Shown: positions 53,313 to 63,473, numbered from the stretch's first letter. The stretch is DNA of 64,000 nucleotides from Azoarcus sp. DD4 (GCF_006496635.1 NZ_CP022958.1:4154001-4218000), one strand, 5' to 3'. Made by a program: numbers and translations. The notes: a model not told the origin generated them from the sequence alone.

Positions 53313-54128
53313 ATGAGCTACCTTCAGGACGACAAGCCCGTCACGCTCTTCGAACTCGGCAAGATGCGCGCCGAGGGCCGCAAGATCGCGATGCTCACCT
53401 GCTACGACGCCAGCTTTGCTGCACTGCTTGAGCGCAATGGCGTGGACGTGCTGCTGATCGGCGATTCACTCGGCAACGTGCTGCAGGGCCAGAAGTCCAC
53501 ACTGCCGGTCACCCTCGAACATATGGCCTACCACACCGAATGCGTGGTACGCGGCAGCAGCCGCCCCTTCGTCGTCACCGACATGCCCTTCGGCAGCTAC
53601 CAGGAAAGCCCGGAGCAGGCGATGCGCAACGCCGCCCGGCTGATGGCGGCCGGCGCCGAGATGGTCAAGCTCGAAGGCGGCGCCTTCATGGCCGAGACGG
53701 TGCGCTTCCTGGTCGAGCGCGGCGTGCCGGTGTGCGCCCACATCGGCCTCACCCCGCAGTCGGTGCACCAGCTCGGCGGTTACCGCGTGCAGGGTCGCAG
53801 CGAAGAGGGCGCGGCGCAGCTCAAGGCCGATGCGCTGGCGCTGGAACAGGCGGGCGCGGCGCTGATGGTGATGGAGATGGTGCCGGCCGCCGTCGCCAAG
53901 GACATCACAGCCAGCCTCTCCAGCATGGCCACCATAGGCATAGGCGCCGGTGCCGATTGCGACGGCCAGGTGCTGGTGCTGCACGACATGATCGGCGTCT
54001 ATCCCGGCAAGAAGGCCCGCTTCGTCAGAAACTTCATGGCCGGCGCCGACAGCATCGACGCAGCGGTCGCCGCCTATGTCGCCGCGGTGAAGGACGGCAC
54101 CTTCCCGGCGCCGGAACACTGCTACTGA
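53313..54128 (+). CDS. panB: 3-methyl-2-oxobutanoate hydroxymethyltransferase
   Basis: A 271-residue enzyme that makes ketopantoate, the first committed step to pantothenate and coenzyme A. It shows MLTCYDASFA, LIGDSLGNVLQG with the magnesium ligand, VKLEGG and HIGLTPQSVHQLGGY. GGAG lies 7 bases before the ATG at 53313; upstream ATGs in frame lack a site. panC follows after 17 bases. Confidence 0.96.
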   Translation: MSYLQDDKPVTLFELGKMRAEGRKIAMLTCYDASFAALLERNGVDVLLIGDSLGNVLQGQKSTLPVTLEHMAYHTECVVRGSSRPFVVTDMPFGSYQESPEQAMRNAARLMAAGAEMVKLEGGAFMAETVRFLVERGVPVCAHIGLTPQSVHQLGGYRVQGRSEEGAAQLKADALALEQAGAALMVMEMVPAAVAKDITASLSSMATIGIGAGADCDGQVLVLHDMIGVYPGKKARFVRNFMAGADSIDAAVAAYVAAVKDGTFPAPEHCY

Positions 54129-54145
54129 ACGCACGGGTTGCCCGC

Positions 54146-54973
54146 ATGCAGATCCATCACACCATCGCCAGCCTGCGCGCCGCGCGCTCCCAGGCCGGCC
54201 GCGTCGCCCTCGTCCCGACCATGGGCAACCTGCACGACGGCCACATCGCGTTGATGCGCCAGGCCGGCCAGCATGCCGACTGCGTGATCGCCAGCATCTT
54301 CGTGAACCGCCTGCAGTTCGGCCCCAACGAGGACTTCGACAAGTACCCGCGCACGCTGCAGGCCGACTGCGAGCGGCTGGAGGCAGCCGGCGTCAAGCAC
54401 CTGTTCGCGCCCGACGAGACCGAGATGTACCCCCAGCCGCAGCGCTACCACGTCGACCCGGCGCCGGCGCAGGTGTCCATTCTCGACGGCGAGTTCCGCC
54501 CCGGCCACTTCCGCGGCGTCGCCACGGTGGTGCTGAAGCTGCTCAACATCGTGCAGCCCGACGTCGCGCTGTTCGGCAAGAAGGACTACCAGCAGCTGAT
54601 GGTGCTCTCCAACATGGTGCGCGAATTCGCCATGCCCATCGAAGTGCTGCCGGGCGACACCGTGCGCGCCGACGACGGCCTCGCGCTGTCCTCGCGCAAC
54701 GGTTACCTGTCGGCCGGCGAGCGCGCCGAGGCGCCGCGCCTCTACGCCCTGCTGTCGCGCATCCGGGATGCGGTGCGCGCCGGCGACCACGACTTCCTCA
54801 AGCTCGAAACCGAAGCGATGGCCGAACTCGAAGCCTGCGGCTGGGCGCCGGACTACATCGCCATCCGCCGTCAGGCCGACCTGCAGCCGCCGGTGCATGC
54901 CGACGATCCGCTGGTGGTGCTGGCTGCCGCCCGCCTCGGCCGTACCCGCCTGATCGACAACATCGAAATCTGA
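54146..54973 (+). CDS. panC: Pantothenate synthetase
   Basis: A 275-residue ligase joining pantoate and beta-alanine. The ATP-binding motif PTMGNLHDGH is at about 24-33, with FVNRLQFGPNEDFDKYPR, FGKKDYQQL and the KMSKS-like SSRNGYLS. It completes panBC as a two-gene unit. panD is not in the window. Confidence 0.96.
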   Translation: MQIHHTIASLRAARSQAGRVALVPTMGNLHDGHIALMRQAGQHADCVIASIFVNRLQFGPNEDFDKYPRTLQADCERLEAAGVKHLFAPDETEMYPQPQRYHVDPAPAQVSILDGEFRPGHFRGVATVVLKLLNIVQPDVALFGKKDYQQLMVLSNMVREFAMPIEVLPGDTVRADDGLALSSRNGYLSAGERAEAPRLYALLSRIRDAVRAGDHDFLKLETEAMAELEACGWAPDYIAIRRQADLQPPVHADDPLVVLAAARLGRTRLIDNIEI

Positions 54974-55123
54974 CGCTGCGGACGGACCAGCCCCCGTTTG
55001 CCGGCAACCGCGACGCGGCATCAGGGTTCGCCCTTGTTGCGTCTGCAAAAGCCACGTACCAAGCTATGGTTAAAGCGTGCCGTGCACAGCGGCGCTTTCA
55101 CCATGCCTGCGAGGGAGATGCAG

Positions 55124-55570
55124 ATGTCCGTAACCGTGAAACAGATTCTGGAAGAAAAGGGCAACAAGACCTTGGCGGTCAGCCCCGCGTGTTCGGTTTT
55201 CGAGGCACTCGGCGTAATGGCCGAGCATGACGTCGGCTCGGTGATCGTCACCGACAACGACCGGCTGGTCGGCATCTTCACCGAGCGCGACTACGCCCGC
55301 AAAGTGGTGTTGAAGGGGCTGGGATCGCGCGACGTGCAGATCAGCGAGCTGATGACCCCCAATCCTTGCACGGTAACGCCGGCGCACACGGTGGACGAGG
55401 TCATGAACATCATGACCGAGAACCGTTTCCGCCACCTCCCGGTGGTCGACCACGGCCGCATCGTCGGCATCGTCACCATCGGCGACATGGTGAAGTCGGT
55501 GGTGAGCCAGCAGCAGGCCACCATCCGCCATCTGTCCAGCTACATCGCAGGCGATATCGCCGTCAATTGA
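55124..55570 (+). CDS. CBS-pair protein
   Basis: A 148-residue protein made only of two CBS domains (about 10-65 and 75-130). Such stand-alone pairs bind adenine nucleotides and may sense energy state. AGGGAG lies before the ATG at 55124; longer frames start upstream without support. The 150 bases before it show no clear promoter. A strong hairpin follows the gene. Confidence 0.88.
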   Translation: MSVTVKQILEEKGNKTLAVSPACSVFEALGVMAEHDVGSVIVTDNDRLVGIFTERDYARKVVLKGLGSRDVQISELMTPNPCTVTPAHTVDEVMNIMTENRFRHLPVVDHGRIVGIVTIGDMVKSVVSQQQATIRHLSSYIAGDIAVN

Positions 55571-55572
55571 GC

Positions 55573-55603
55573 GCTGCAGCCGGGTGAGCCGCCCGGCTGC
55601 AGC
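55573..55603. terminator. Hairpin between convergent CBS and pepN genes
   Basis: GCTGCAGCCGGG (55573-55584) pairs perfectly with CCCGGCTGCAGC (55592-55603) around 7 bases. No T run follows, but the place right after one stop and before the opposing stop suggests transcription termination. Confidence 0.6.
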
Positions 55604-55612
55604 GGGGCGTAA

Positions 55613-58285
55613 TCAGCCCAGCGCCTTGCCGATCACCTCTTCGACGTCGGGCGACAGCCCCTCGCTCGTCAGCACGCGCTCGAGTTGCGGCCGGATGCTC
55701 GCCTGCAGCGCCGGCGTGTAGCGCTTCCAGTTCTCCAGCGCGCGCGCCATGCGCGCCGCTACCTGCGGGTTCTTCGCGTCGAGCGCGATCACTTGCTCCG
55801 CCCAGAAGGCATGGCCGCTGCCGTCAGCCGCGTGAAACTCGCCCGCATTGGCGCGGAAGAAGGTGCCCAGCAGCGCGTAGACCTTGTTGGGGTTGGCCAG
55901 ACTGAAGGCCGGATCGGCCATCAACTGCTTCACCCGTACCAGCGTCGGCTCGCTCCCCGCGTCCCAGCGCCAGGCGCCGGCCTGCAAGGCGAACCACTTG
56001 TCCAGCACCAGGGCGTCGTCGCGATAGCGCGCGTGGAAGGCGGCCAACGCCGCATCGCGCGCCGGACTGGCGCTCTGCACCAGCGCGGCGAGTGCGCCGA
56101 AGCGTTCGGTCATGTTGCCGGCCTGCGCGAAGGCGGTCTGGGCGTGGACCAGCCCCTGCGCGTCGTTCGCGGCGGCGAGGTAGCGCAGCGCGAGATTGCC
56201 CAGCGCACGCTTGCCGGCGTCCGCCGGATGGTAGCGATAAGCCCCCGGTACCCGCATCGATTCGAACAGTGCCAGCCAGTCGGCCGCGAGCTCGCTGCCG
56301 AGTTGACGCATGAGCCCGGCAAGGGCGGCGCGCAGCGCAGCCGGGTCGGCCGGTGCCATGCGTTCGAGCAGATAGGCCTCGCCCGGCAGGGCCGCAGCCT
56401 GGGCGCGGAAAGCCGGATCGAGCGAAGCATCGGTGAGCAGCGCACGGAAAGCGCCGACGAAGCTTGCCGGCGCCGCCATATCGCGCCCGGCTGCGAGCGC
56501 CAGAACCACGCGTTCGGCGTAGCGCTGCGCCGCATCCCAGCGATTGAAGGGATCGGCGTCATGCGCCATGCGGAAGCCGAGCCGGGCATCATCCTCATCC
56601 AGTTCAAGGATGACCGGCGCCGAGAAGCCGCGCAACAGCGACGGCACCGGCTCGGCGGCGAGGCCGACGAAGCGGAACGTCTGCTCCGACTCGGTGAGGG
56701 TCAGCACGCGGGTGGTGGCGCCCGACGGTTTCTCACCGTCGAGCTGCAGCGGCAGATCCTTGCCGTCCGGGCCGATCAGGCCGAGCGCGAGCGGGATCAC
56801 CAGCGCCTCCTTGAGTGCCTGGCCGGGTGTCGACGGGGTGTGCTGGGCCAGCGTCAGCGTGTAGCTGCCGTCCGCGGCGTTCCAGCTGCCGCCCGCCTTG
56901 ACCCTCGGCGTGCCGGCCTGGCCATACCAGTTCATGAACTGGTCGAGGTCGAAGCCGTTGTTGGCCTCCGACATCGCCTCGACGAAGTCGTCGCAGGTCA
57001 CCGCCTGACCATCGTGGTAGCTGAAGTAGAGATCCATGCCGTTGCGAAAGCCCTCCGGCCCCAGCAGGGTGTGCAGCATGCGGATGACCTCGGCGCCCTT
57101 CTCGTACACCGTGGCGGTGTAGAAGTTGTTGATCTCCTGGTAGCTGTCGGGGCGGATCGGATGCGCCATCGGCCCGGCATCCTCCGGGAACTGCGCGGCG
57201 CGCAGCACGCGGACATCGTCGATGCGCTTGACCGCCCGCGCCGAAGCGGCGCCTTCCGGCCCCGCGGCACGCGCCAGCATGTCGGCCGAGAACTGCTGGT
57301 CGCGGAAAACGGTGAGGCCTTCCTTCAAGGTCAGCTGGAACCAGTCGCGGCAGGTGACGCGATTGCCCGTCCAGTTGTGGAAGTACTCATGGGCGACCAC
57401 GCTCTCGACGTTCTCGTAATCGACGTCGGTGGCGGTATCGGGTTTGGCGAGCACGAACTTGGTGTTGAAGATGTTCAGCCCCTTGTTCTCCATCGCGCCC
57501 ATGTTGAAGTCGGCGACGGCCACGATCATGAAGCGGTCGAGATCGAGTTCCAGGCCGAAGGTCTCCTCGTCCCAGCGCATCGAATGCACCAGCGACTCCA
57601 TCGCGTGCTCGCAGCGGTCGAGGTTACCCTCCTCCACCCACACCTGCAGCAGCACCTTGCGGCCGGAGGCAGTGTCGACCTCGCGCTCCAGCGCCACCAG
57701 CTTTGCCGCCACCAGCGCGAACAGGTAGGACGGCTTGGGGAAGGGGTCTTCCCATTTCGCGTAGTGGCGGCCGCCGGGCAGTTCGCCGGCTTCGAGCAGG
57801 TTACCGTTGGACAGCAGCACCGGGCAGGCGGTGCGGTCGGCCTCCAGCGTGACGGTGTAGCGCGCCATCACGTCCGGACGGTCCGGGAACCAGGTGATGC
57901 GGCGAAAGCCTTCGGCCTCGCACTGGGTAAAGAAGCCGCCGTTGGAGAGGTAGAGGCCGGACAAGGTGGTGTTGGCCTTGGGGTCGATACGGCTTTGCAC
58001 CTCGACCAGCACGCGCTCGCCGTCGGCATCGATCTCCAGCAGCGTACCGGCTTCGCGCAGCGCCTTGGGTGCGGCGCCGTCCACCGTCAGCGACAGCCGT
58101 TCCTGCTCCTCACCCCACAGCCGGATCGGGCCGGGCTCGGCCTCTGCGTTGCGGACACAGACCATGCGGCTGGTGACGACGGTAGCGGTGGGATCGAGCT
58201 GGAAGTGGAGGTCGATGCGTTCGACCGTCCAGGACAGCGGCCGGTAATCGGCGCGCGCGATGGTGGGGGCGTGTTCGGTTTTCAT
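55613..58285 (-). CDS. pepN: Aminopeptidase N
   Basis: An 890-residue M1 zinc metallopeptidase of the cytoplasm. The substrate-anchoring GAMEN motif is at 263-267, and the zinc site is H299-E300-x2-H303 with the distal glutamate in LKEGLTVFRD. Length and the C-terminal helical domain match E. coli PepN. It is a stand-alone gene, convergent with the CBS gene. Confidence 0.96.
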   Translation of the reverse strand: MKTEHAPTIARADYRPLSWTVERIDLHFQLDPTATVVTSRMVCVRNAEAEPGPIRLWGEEQERLSLTVDGAAPKALREAGTLLEIDADGERVLVEVQSRIDPKANTTLSGLYLSNGGFFTQCEAEGFRRITWFPDRPDVMARYTVTLEADRTACPVLLSNGNLLEAGELPGGRHYAKWEDPFPKPSYLFALVAAKLVALEREVDTASGRKVLLQVWVEEGNLDRCEHAMESLVHSMRWDEETFGLELDLDRFMIVAVADFNMGAMENKGLNIFNTKFVLAKPDTATDVDYENVESVVAHEYFHNWTGNRVTCRDWFQLTLKEGLTVFRDQQFSADMLARAAGPEGAASARAVKRIDDVRVLRAAQFPEDAGPMAHPIRPDSYQEINNFYTATVYEKGAEVIRMLHTLLGPEGFRNGMDLYFSYHDGQAVTCDDFVEAMSEANNGFDLDQFMNWYGQAGTPRVKAGGSWNAADGSYTLTLAQHTPSTPGQALKEALVIPLALGLIGPDGKDLPLQLDGEKPSGATTRVLTLTESEQTFRFVGLAAEPVPSLLRGFSAPVILELDEDDARLGFRMAHDADPFNRWDAAQRYAERVVLALAAGRDMAAPASFVGAFRALLTDASLDPAFRAQAAALPGEAYLLERMAPADPAALRAALAGLMRQLGSELAADWLALFESMRVPGAYRYHPADAGKRALGNLALRYLAAANDAQGLVHAQTAFAQAGNMTERFGALAALVQSASPARDAALAAFHARYRDDALVLDKWFALQAGAWRWDAGSEPTLVRVKQLMADPAFSLANPNKVYALLGTFFRANAGEFHAADGSGHAFWAEQVIALDAKNPQVAARMARALENWKRYTPALQASIRPQLERVLTSEGLSPDVEEVIGKALG

Positions 58286-58375
58286 TCTGACTCCGGCTGC
58301 CGCGACGGACCCGCGGCCAAGCCTGCAGTTTAGCCCCCGCCCGGCGCCCCGCCAAAACCGGCGGCCCTGCCCGCC

Positions 58376-59272
58376 TCAGGCCGACGACCGATCCGCCACC
58401 AGTACATCGGCGGCGGCACGCGCCAGCACATGCTTGGTAACACTGCCCAGCAGCATGTCTTCAAGCATGCTTTGGCCATGTTTGCCGATCACGATGAGGT
58501 CGCAGTCCTGTTCCTGCTCCTGCTCGAGGATGAGCGTGGACGGCTCGCCGTGCAGCACGATGCGGCGCACGCCGGCATCCTCCAGGCCCGCCGCCGCGAC
58601 CAGCGCGTTGATGCGCTCGATCGCCGCGCGCTTGGCTGCCACCCGCAAACCATGCACCGCATCCTCTTCAACCCCGGCCAGCCGCAACTTGCCCTCGAAG
58701 GGCACCTCGAAGGCATGCAGGAGAATCAGGTCTGCCTGCGGCGCCACCGCCCGCGCAAGACGCAGGGACGCCAGCGAGCGCACCGAGAAGTCGACCGGGA
58801 CCAGCACCCGGCGATAGGGCTCGTGCGCAATCTGGCGCACCACCAGCAGCGGCCGCGAGAGCTTGCGCAGGACCCGTTCGGTGGTCGAGCCGACCAGCAG
58901 CTCGCGCATGAAACCAGCGCCCCGCGCGCCCATCACCAGCAAGCCGGCATCGACCGCATCGGCACGGGCTGCAATCTCGCCAAGCACCGACCCCACGGCG
59001 AGATGCACATCGGCGGTGACGCCATAGCGCTTGCCGATCTCGGCCGCCAGCTGACCGACCTGGTCGCGTGCTTCGTCGAGCAGGCGCGCGGTGACTTCGT
59101 CCGCCGACGCGGCCAGCAGGCCGCGCAGCGCATCGAGCGCACCCAGACTGACGACATGCGTCACGCCGAAGCGGGCGCCGGTTTCCCCCGCGAGCAGTGC
59201 GGCGCGGGCCACCGCATGGCGGGCCGGCGCAGACATGTCGGTTGCTGCAAGGATGTCTGCAATGGCGCTCAC
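58376..59272 (-). CDS. Tandem universal stress protein
   Basis: A 298-residue protein of two UspA domains (about 1-145 and 150-298). Both carry ATP-binding loops of the G-x2-G-x9-G-(S/T) type (GARGAGFMRELLVGSTT and GKHGQSMLEDMLLGSVT). The start is set at GTG 59272 because GGAGGA lies 6 bases before it; an ATG at 59293 would overlap the ATPase stop. It directly follows the P-type ATPase, so the two are probably expressed together under stress. Confidence 0.9.
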   Translation of the reverse strand: MSAIADILAATDMSAPARHAVARAALLAGETGARFGVTHVVSLGALDALRGLLAASADEVTARLLDEARDQVGQLAAEIGKRYGVTADVHLAVGSVLGEIAARADAVDAGLLVMGARGAGFMRELLVGSTTERVLRKLSRPLLVVRQIAHEPYRRVLVPVDFSVRSLASLRLARAVAPQADLILLHAFEVPFEGKLRLAGVEEDAVHGLRVAAKRAAIERINALVAAAGLEDAGVRRIVLHGEPSTLILEQEQEQDCDLIVIGKHGQSMLEDMLLGSVTKHVLARAAADVLVADRSSA

Positions 59273-59285
59273 GCTGTCTCCTCCA

Positions 59286-62015
59286 TCAGTCATGGGCCCT
59301 GTCATCGCGGTAGCGCAGCCAGGCCTTCTCGGCTTCGACGGCGAACAGCACCGCCACGCCGAAAGCAAGGATGCGCAGCCAGGCATCGACGCCGAGGGAC
59401 TCGGTTCCGAACAAGTGTTGCATGGTGGGCCAGTAGGTAAAGAATGCCTGGCAGACCAGCAACAGCGCAATCGCGATCAGGACGTAGCGGTTTCCGAAAA
59501 AACCGGCACGATTGAGGATGGACCCGGAAAAGCTGCGCACATTGAAAAGGTAGAAGACCTCGCCGATCAGCAAGGCGTTCACCGCCGCGGTCCGTGCGGC
59601 ATCGAGGCTGGCGCCACGCTCGACCTCCCACAGGAACATCCCCATGCCACCGCCCACCAGCAACAGGCCGACGAAAACGATGCGCCAGCCGAGAAAGCGT
59701 GTAAGCAAGGGTTCCGCGGGGTTGCGCGGCGGCCGCTGCATGATGTCCTGCTCCGGCGCCTCGAAGGCGAGCGCCAGCGCCAGCGTGACGGCGGTAATCA
59801 TGTTCACCCACAGTATCTGCGCCGGCGTGATCGGCATCGTCAGCCCGAACAGGACGGCGAAGAACACCATGCCGGCCTGACCGATGTTGGTCGGCAGGAT
59901 GTAGGCGATGGCCTTGCGGATGTTGTCGTATACGGTGCGACCTTCCTCCACCGCAGCGGCCACGGAAGCGAAATTATCGTCGGCGAGCACCATCTCGGCT
60001 GCCTCCTTGGCCGCCTCGGTGCCTTTCTGGCCCATGGCGACGCCGACGTCGGCGCGCTTGAGCGCCGGGGCGTCGTTCACGCCGTCACCGGTCATCGCCA
60101 CCACCTCGCCGCGCGCCTGCAGCGCGCGCACCAGGCGCAGCTTGTGCTCCGGGCTGGCACGGGCAAACACATGGGTATCGACCACGAGCTCGGCGAGATG
60201 CGAGTCATCCAGCCGCTCGATGTCCGCGCCCGTCAGCACCCGCAGCTCCGCTGCGAGGCCGAGCTGGCGACCGATGGCGCCGGCGGTGGCGGCGTGGTCG
60301 CCGGTGATCATCTTCACGTCTATCCCGGCAGTCAGGCAGCGGGCCACCGCGCGCACCGCCTCGTCGCGCGGCGGATCGGCAAGCGCCAGCACGGCCAGCA
60401 GCGTGAACTCGCCACGCTCGACATCCGCAAAAGTGAGCGCGCCCAGCGCGTCCTCCCCCCGGCGCATCGCCACTGCCAGCAGGCGCATGCCCTGCGCGGC
60501 CAGCGCCTCGATCGCGCCCAGCCAGGCTTCGGGGGCCAGCGCGTGCTCGCCCGCCTGATGGAGCTGACGGCTGCACAAACCGAGCAGCCGTTCCGGCGCG
60601 CCTTTCAACAGCACGGTGCCCTGGCCATCGTGATCGTGATGCAGCGTCGCCATGAAGCGGTGTTCGGATTCGAACGGGATCACGTCGGTGCGCGGCAGCG
60701 CCTCGCGCTCGAAGGCGGCGTCGAGCCCGGCCTTGGCCGCAAGCGTGAGCAAGGCGCCCTCGGTCGGGTCGCCGACCACCTGCCAGCTACCGTCGACGTG
60801 CGCGAGGGCAGCATCGTTGCACAACAGCACCGCGCGGCCGATAGCCGCCAGCACCGGCTCGTCAGCCAGTTCCAGCTCGCGCCCGTGGCGGGCGAAACCG
60901 CCCGCCGGCCCGTAACCGCCACCCGACACCATCACCGGGCCATCCGCGGTGATCACCTGCTGCACCGTCATTTCGTTACGGGTCAGCGTGCCGGTCTTGT
61001 CGGAGCAGATCACGGTCACCGAGCCGAGCGCCTCGACCGCAGGTAGCCTGCGCACGATGGCGTTGCGCCTGGCCATGCGCTGCACGCCGATCGCCAGCGT
61101 GATCGTCATGATGGCCGGCAGGCCTTCCGGGATCGCGGCCACGGCGAGACCGACCGCGGCAAGAAACATCTCCCCCGGCGAATAATCACGCAGCAGGATG
61201 CCGAAGGCGAAAGCCAGTGCGGCGATCGCGAGGATCCCCCAGGTGAGGCTGCGGCTGAAGCCGGAGATCTGCCGCAGCAGCGGCGTGCTCATTTCCTCCA
61301 CCGCATCGAGCAGCGCACTGATGCGACCGATCTCGGTGATCGCGCCGGTGGCGATGACGACGCCGACACCTTGTCCGTAGGTAACCAGCGTGCCGGAGTA
61401 GGCCATGCAGGTGCGATCGCCGAGCGGGGCATCCTCGGCGGCTTCGCCGGTGCCCTTGTCGACCGCCAGCGATTCCCCGGTGAGGGTGGCCTCGTCGATG
61501 CGCAGACTGCGCACCTCGACCAGCCTGAGATCGGCCGGCACCTTGTCGCCGGCGGCGAGGAAGACAATGTCGCCCGGCACCAGCGCGTCGGCCGCCAGGC
61601 TGATGCGACGCCCGTCGCGCAGCACCTGCGCCTGCAGCGACAGCATGTTGCGGATGGCATCGAGCGCGCGTTCGGCCTTGCCTTCCTGCAGGAAGCCGAT
61701 CACCGCGTTGATCACCACCACGCCGAAGATCACACCGGCATCGACCAGGTGGCCGAGCGCAAGCGTGATCGCACCGGCGACCAGCAGGGCATAGATCAGC
61801 ACATTGTGAAACTGCAGCAGGAAGCGCATCAGCGCGCCACGGCGCGGCGGTGGCGGCAAGGCGTTGGCGCCGCAACGAGCCAGCCGCTCCGCCGCCTCGG
61901 CGCTGCTCAGCCCGTCGCTGCGATCGACCGCCAGCGCATCGAGCACGGCCTCTGCGGGCCTAGTATGCGCCGTCGCCGGCGGCAGGCCAATGACGGCCTC
62001 GGATGTTCTATCCAT
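59286..62015 (-). CDS. P-type cation-transporting ATPase (P2 class)
   Basis: A membrane pump of 909 residues from the start at 62015; an ATG 27 bases upstream (62042) is possible. It has the actuator TGES loop, the phosphorylation motif CSDKTGTLT, TGDGVNDAP at the hinge and about ten helices. Helix 4 reads AAIPEGLPA, the PEGL pattern of calcium and related P2 pumps, though the ion is not proven. Its stop lies 13 bases before the stress protein start, whose ribosome site overlaps the end of this gene. Confidence 0.92.
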   Translation of the reverse strand: MDRTSEAVIGLPPATAHTRPAEAVLDALAVDRSDGLSSAEAAERLARCGANALPPPPRRGALMRFLLQFHNVLIYALLVAGAITLALGHLVDAGVIFGVVVINAVIGFLQEGKAERALDAIRNMLSLQAQVLRDGRRISLAADALVPGDIVFLAAGDKVPADLRLVEVRSLRIDEATLTGESLAVDKGTGEAAEDAPLGDRTCMAYSGTLVTYGQGVGVVIATGAITEIGRISALLDAVEEMSTPLLRQISGFSRSLTWGILAIAALAFAFGILLRDYSPGEMFLAAVGLAVAAIPEGLPAIMTITLAIGVQRMARRNAIVRRLPAVEALGSVTVICSDKTGTLTRNEMTVQQVITADGPVMVSGGGYGPAGGFARHGRELELADEPVLAAIGRAVLLCNDAALAHVDGSWQVVGDPTEGALLTLAAKAGLDAAFEREALPRTDVIPFESEHRFMATLHHDHDGQGTVLLKGAPERLLGLCSRQLHQAGEHALAPEAWLGAIEALAAQGMRLLAVAMRRGEDALGALTFADVERGEFTLLAVLALADPPRDEAVRAVARCLTAGIDVKMITGDHAATAGAIGRQLGLAAELRVLTGADIERLDDSHLAELVVDTHVFARASPEHKLRLVRALQARGEVVAMTGDGVNDAPALKRADVGVAMGQKGTEAAKEAAEMVLADDNFASVAAAVEEGRTVYDNIRKAIAYILPTNIGQAGMVFFAVLFGLTMPITPAQILWVNMITAVTLALALAFEAPEQDIMQRPPRNPAEPLLTRFLGWRIVFVGLLLVGGGMGMFLWEVERGASLDAARTAAVNALLIGEVFYLFNVRSFSGSILNRAGFFGNRYVLIAIALLLVCQAFFTYWPTMQHLFGTESLGVDAWLRILAFGVAVLFAVEAEKAWLRYRDDRAHD

Positions 62016-62140
62016 GTGGGTGCGGATGCTGGAGCATTGCACCGAATATAACCGTTATCGCCGCGCCGGGCCTCCTTCAGCCGCCCCGATGTCATCCAAC
62101 CCGCGCCGGACAACTCGCGGCTGAGCCGGCCAGGCGTTGT

Positions 62141-62641
62141 TCAGCCCTTGATGGCGGGCGGCAACAGCACCAGCCGGCTGCCGCCGAGCCGGTCGTGCAG
62201 GAACTGGTGATCACGGTCTACCAGCGCCCACAGCAGCCCGATGCCGAACAGCAGCACCGACGGCCAGGCCAATGCATAGCGCAGCCAGCAACGCGTCAGT
62301 CCGAGCGGCCGGCCGTCGGCATCGACCAGCTTGAGGCGCCAGGTCTGCATCGCCAGCGTCTGGCCGTTACGCCGCCAGTACCAGACGAAGTAGCAGCCGA
62401 GCACCGTGAACAGGTGCAGCCACGCAAACCAGCCCGGCGGCGACACCTGGAACACGCCGCCCACGATCAGGTAAGGCACCATGAAGGTCAGCGCCAGCAC
62501 GCCGAGCAGCAGCATGGATTCGTACAGCATGCTCGCCAGCCGCCGCCGCAGGCCGGCCAGCTCCACCACGACGCGCGCGGAAGCATCCGGCGCAACGCTA
62601 CGCGCGGCCTTCGCGCCGCGCTCCTTGCTCGTTCGACTCAT
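62141..62641 (-). CDS. RDD-family membrane protein
   Basis: A 166-residue protein with three predicted transmembrane helices and the family RDD residues, seen as RRRLAS near residue 32 and DRDHQFLHDRLGGS near the end. Function unknown; some RDD proteins act as sodium/proton antiporters. Its ATG overlaps the DUF3106 stop by 4 bases (ATGA). Confidence 0.88.
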   Translation of the reverse strand: MSRTSKERGAKAARSVAPDASARVVVELAGLRRRLASMLYESMLLLGVLALTFMVPYLIVGGVFQVSPPGWFAWLHLFTVLGCYFVWYWRRNGQTLAMQTWRLKLVDADGRPLGLTRCWLRYALAWPSVLLFGIGLLWALVDRDHQFLHDRLGGSRLVLLPPAIKG

Positions 62642-63087
62642 CGATTGTCTTGCCCGGAAATCGTGCCGCCGGAACGCTGTGGCACGTCCACCACCCGTGG
62701 CTTGCGCGCCTCGGGTGGCAGGTTCTGGTATCGCTCCCATTCGGCGTTGAGATTGCCGCGCTTCTCCGGCGGCATGTTGCGCAGGGCGCGATAACGATCG
62801 CGCGCCTGATCGCGTTCGTCGGGCTGCAGCCGCGCCCAGTCGCGCATGCGTCCCTGCAGGCGCAGCTGCTCGTCGGTCGACAGACGGTCGTAGCGGGCAG
62901 CGATGCCCAGCCACTTGCGCCGCTGGGCCACAGCCATGTCATTCCACTCTTCCACCAACGGCGCCAGCACCTCGCGCTGCCGCTCGCCAAGCTCGGACCA
63001 GCGCGGCACGCCGCCCGGCGTGATTGCCGCGGCGGCGCAGGACAGGACAAGCCCGGCGATCAGGACCGCGAGTCTTGCTGCAACCAT
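62638..63087 (-). CDS. DUF3106 exported protein
   Basis: A 149-residue protein with a signal peptide (to about CAAAA, residue 21) and the DUF3106 pattern of W-x-L/M repeats (PRWSELGERQREVLAPL, MAVAQRRKWLGIAARY). It is helical and charged, as in periplasmic helpers such as Spy/CpxP-like proteins. It overlaps the DUF3619 gene by 28 bases. Confidence 0.88.
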   Translation of the reverse strand: MVAARLAVLIAGLVLSCAAAAITPGGVPRWSELGERQREVLAPLVEEWNDMAVAQRRKWLGIAARYDRLSTDEQLRLQGRMRDWARLQPDERDQARDRYRALRNMPPEKRGNLNAEWERYQNLPPEARKPRVVDVPQRSGGTISGQDNR

Positions 63088-63473
63088 CGGGTGAAATCCG
63101 CGTCCAGATAGGCGTCGATTGGCAGTTCGTCGGCCAGCAGCGCCGCGTCGAGTTCTTCGAGGTCGATCAGTTGCGACCAGTTCGTCCAGTAGTCGCCGGC
63201 GTACAACAGGGCTATGACCGCCAGCAGGGCGCAGGCCTGCCGCACCCGTGCGCCGGCCATGCCCAATGCCAGCGAGCCCGCCAGCCGGCCCAGCAGGCCG
63301 GCCTGCGGACGATGGGCCTGCAACGCGCGCTCACGCGCCACCCTCAGGCGCTGCACGATGACGTCGTCGAGATCGTGGGCAGCGACGCCGAGATGCATGG
63401 CGACGCGCCGTCCGAACGCCTGTTCGTCCAGGGATTCCTCCGCTGCCGTCCGGTTGTGTGCCACCTGCTTCAT
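63060..63473 (-). CDS. DUF3619 membrane protein, possible anti-sigma factor
   Basis: A 137-residue protein with a cytoplasmic N-terminal half, one transmembrane helix (about 80-98) and a short periplasmic tail. The layout and the 4-base overlap with the sigma factor gene (ATGA) suggest control of that sigma factor, but no classical anti-sigma zinc motif is present. Confidence 0.85.
   Translation of the reverse strand: MKQVAHNRTAAEESLDEQAFGRRVAMHLGVAAHDLDDVIVQRLRVARERALQAHRPQAGLLGRLAGSLALGMAGARVRQACALLAVIALLYAGDYWTNWSQLIDLEELDAALLADELPIDAYLDADFTRWLQQDSRS

Noticed and set aside
55685..58333. Open frame of about 882 codons opposite pepN
   Set aside because: It is a shadow of pepN in high-GC DNA.
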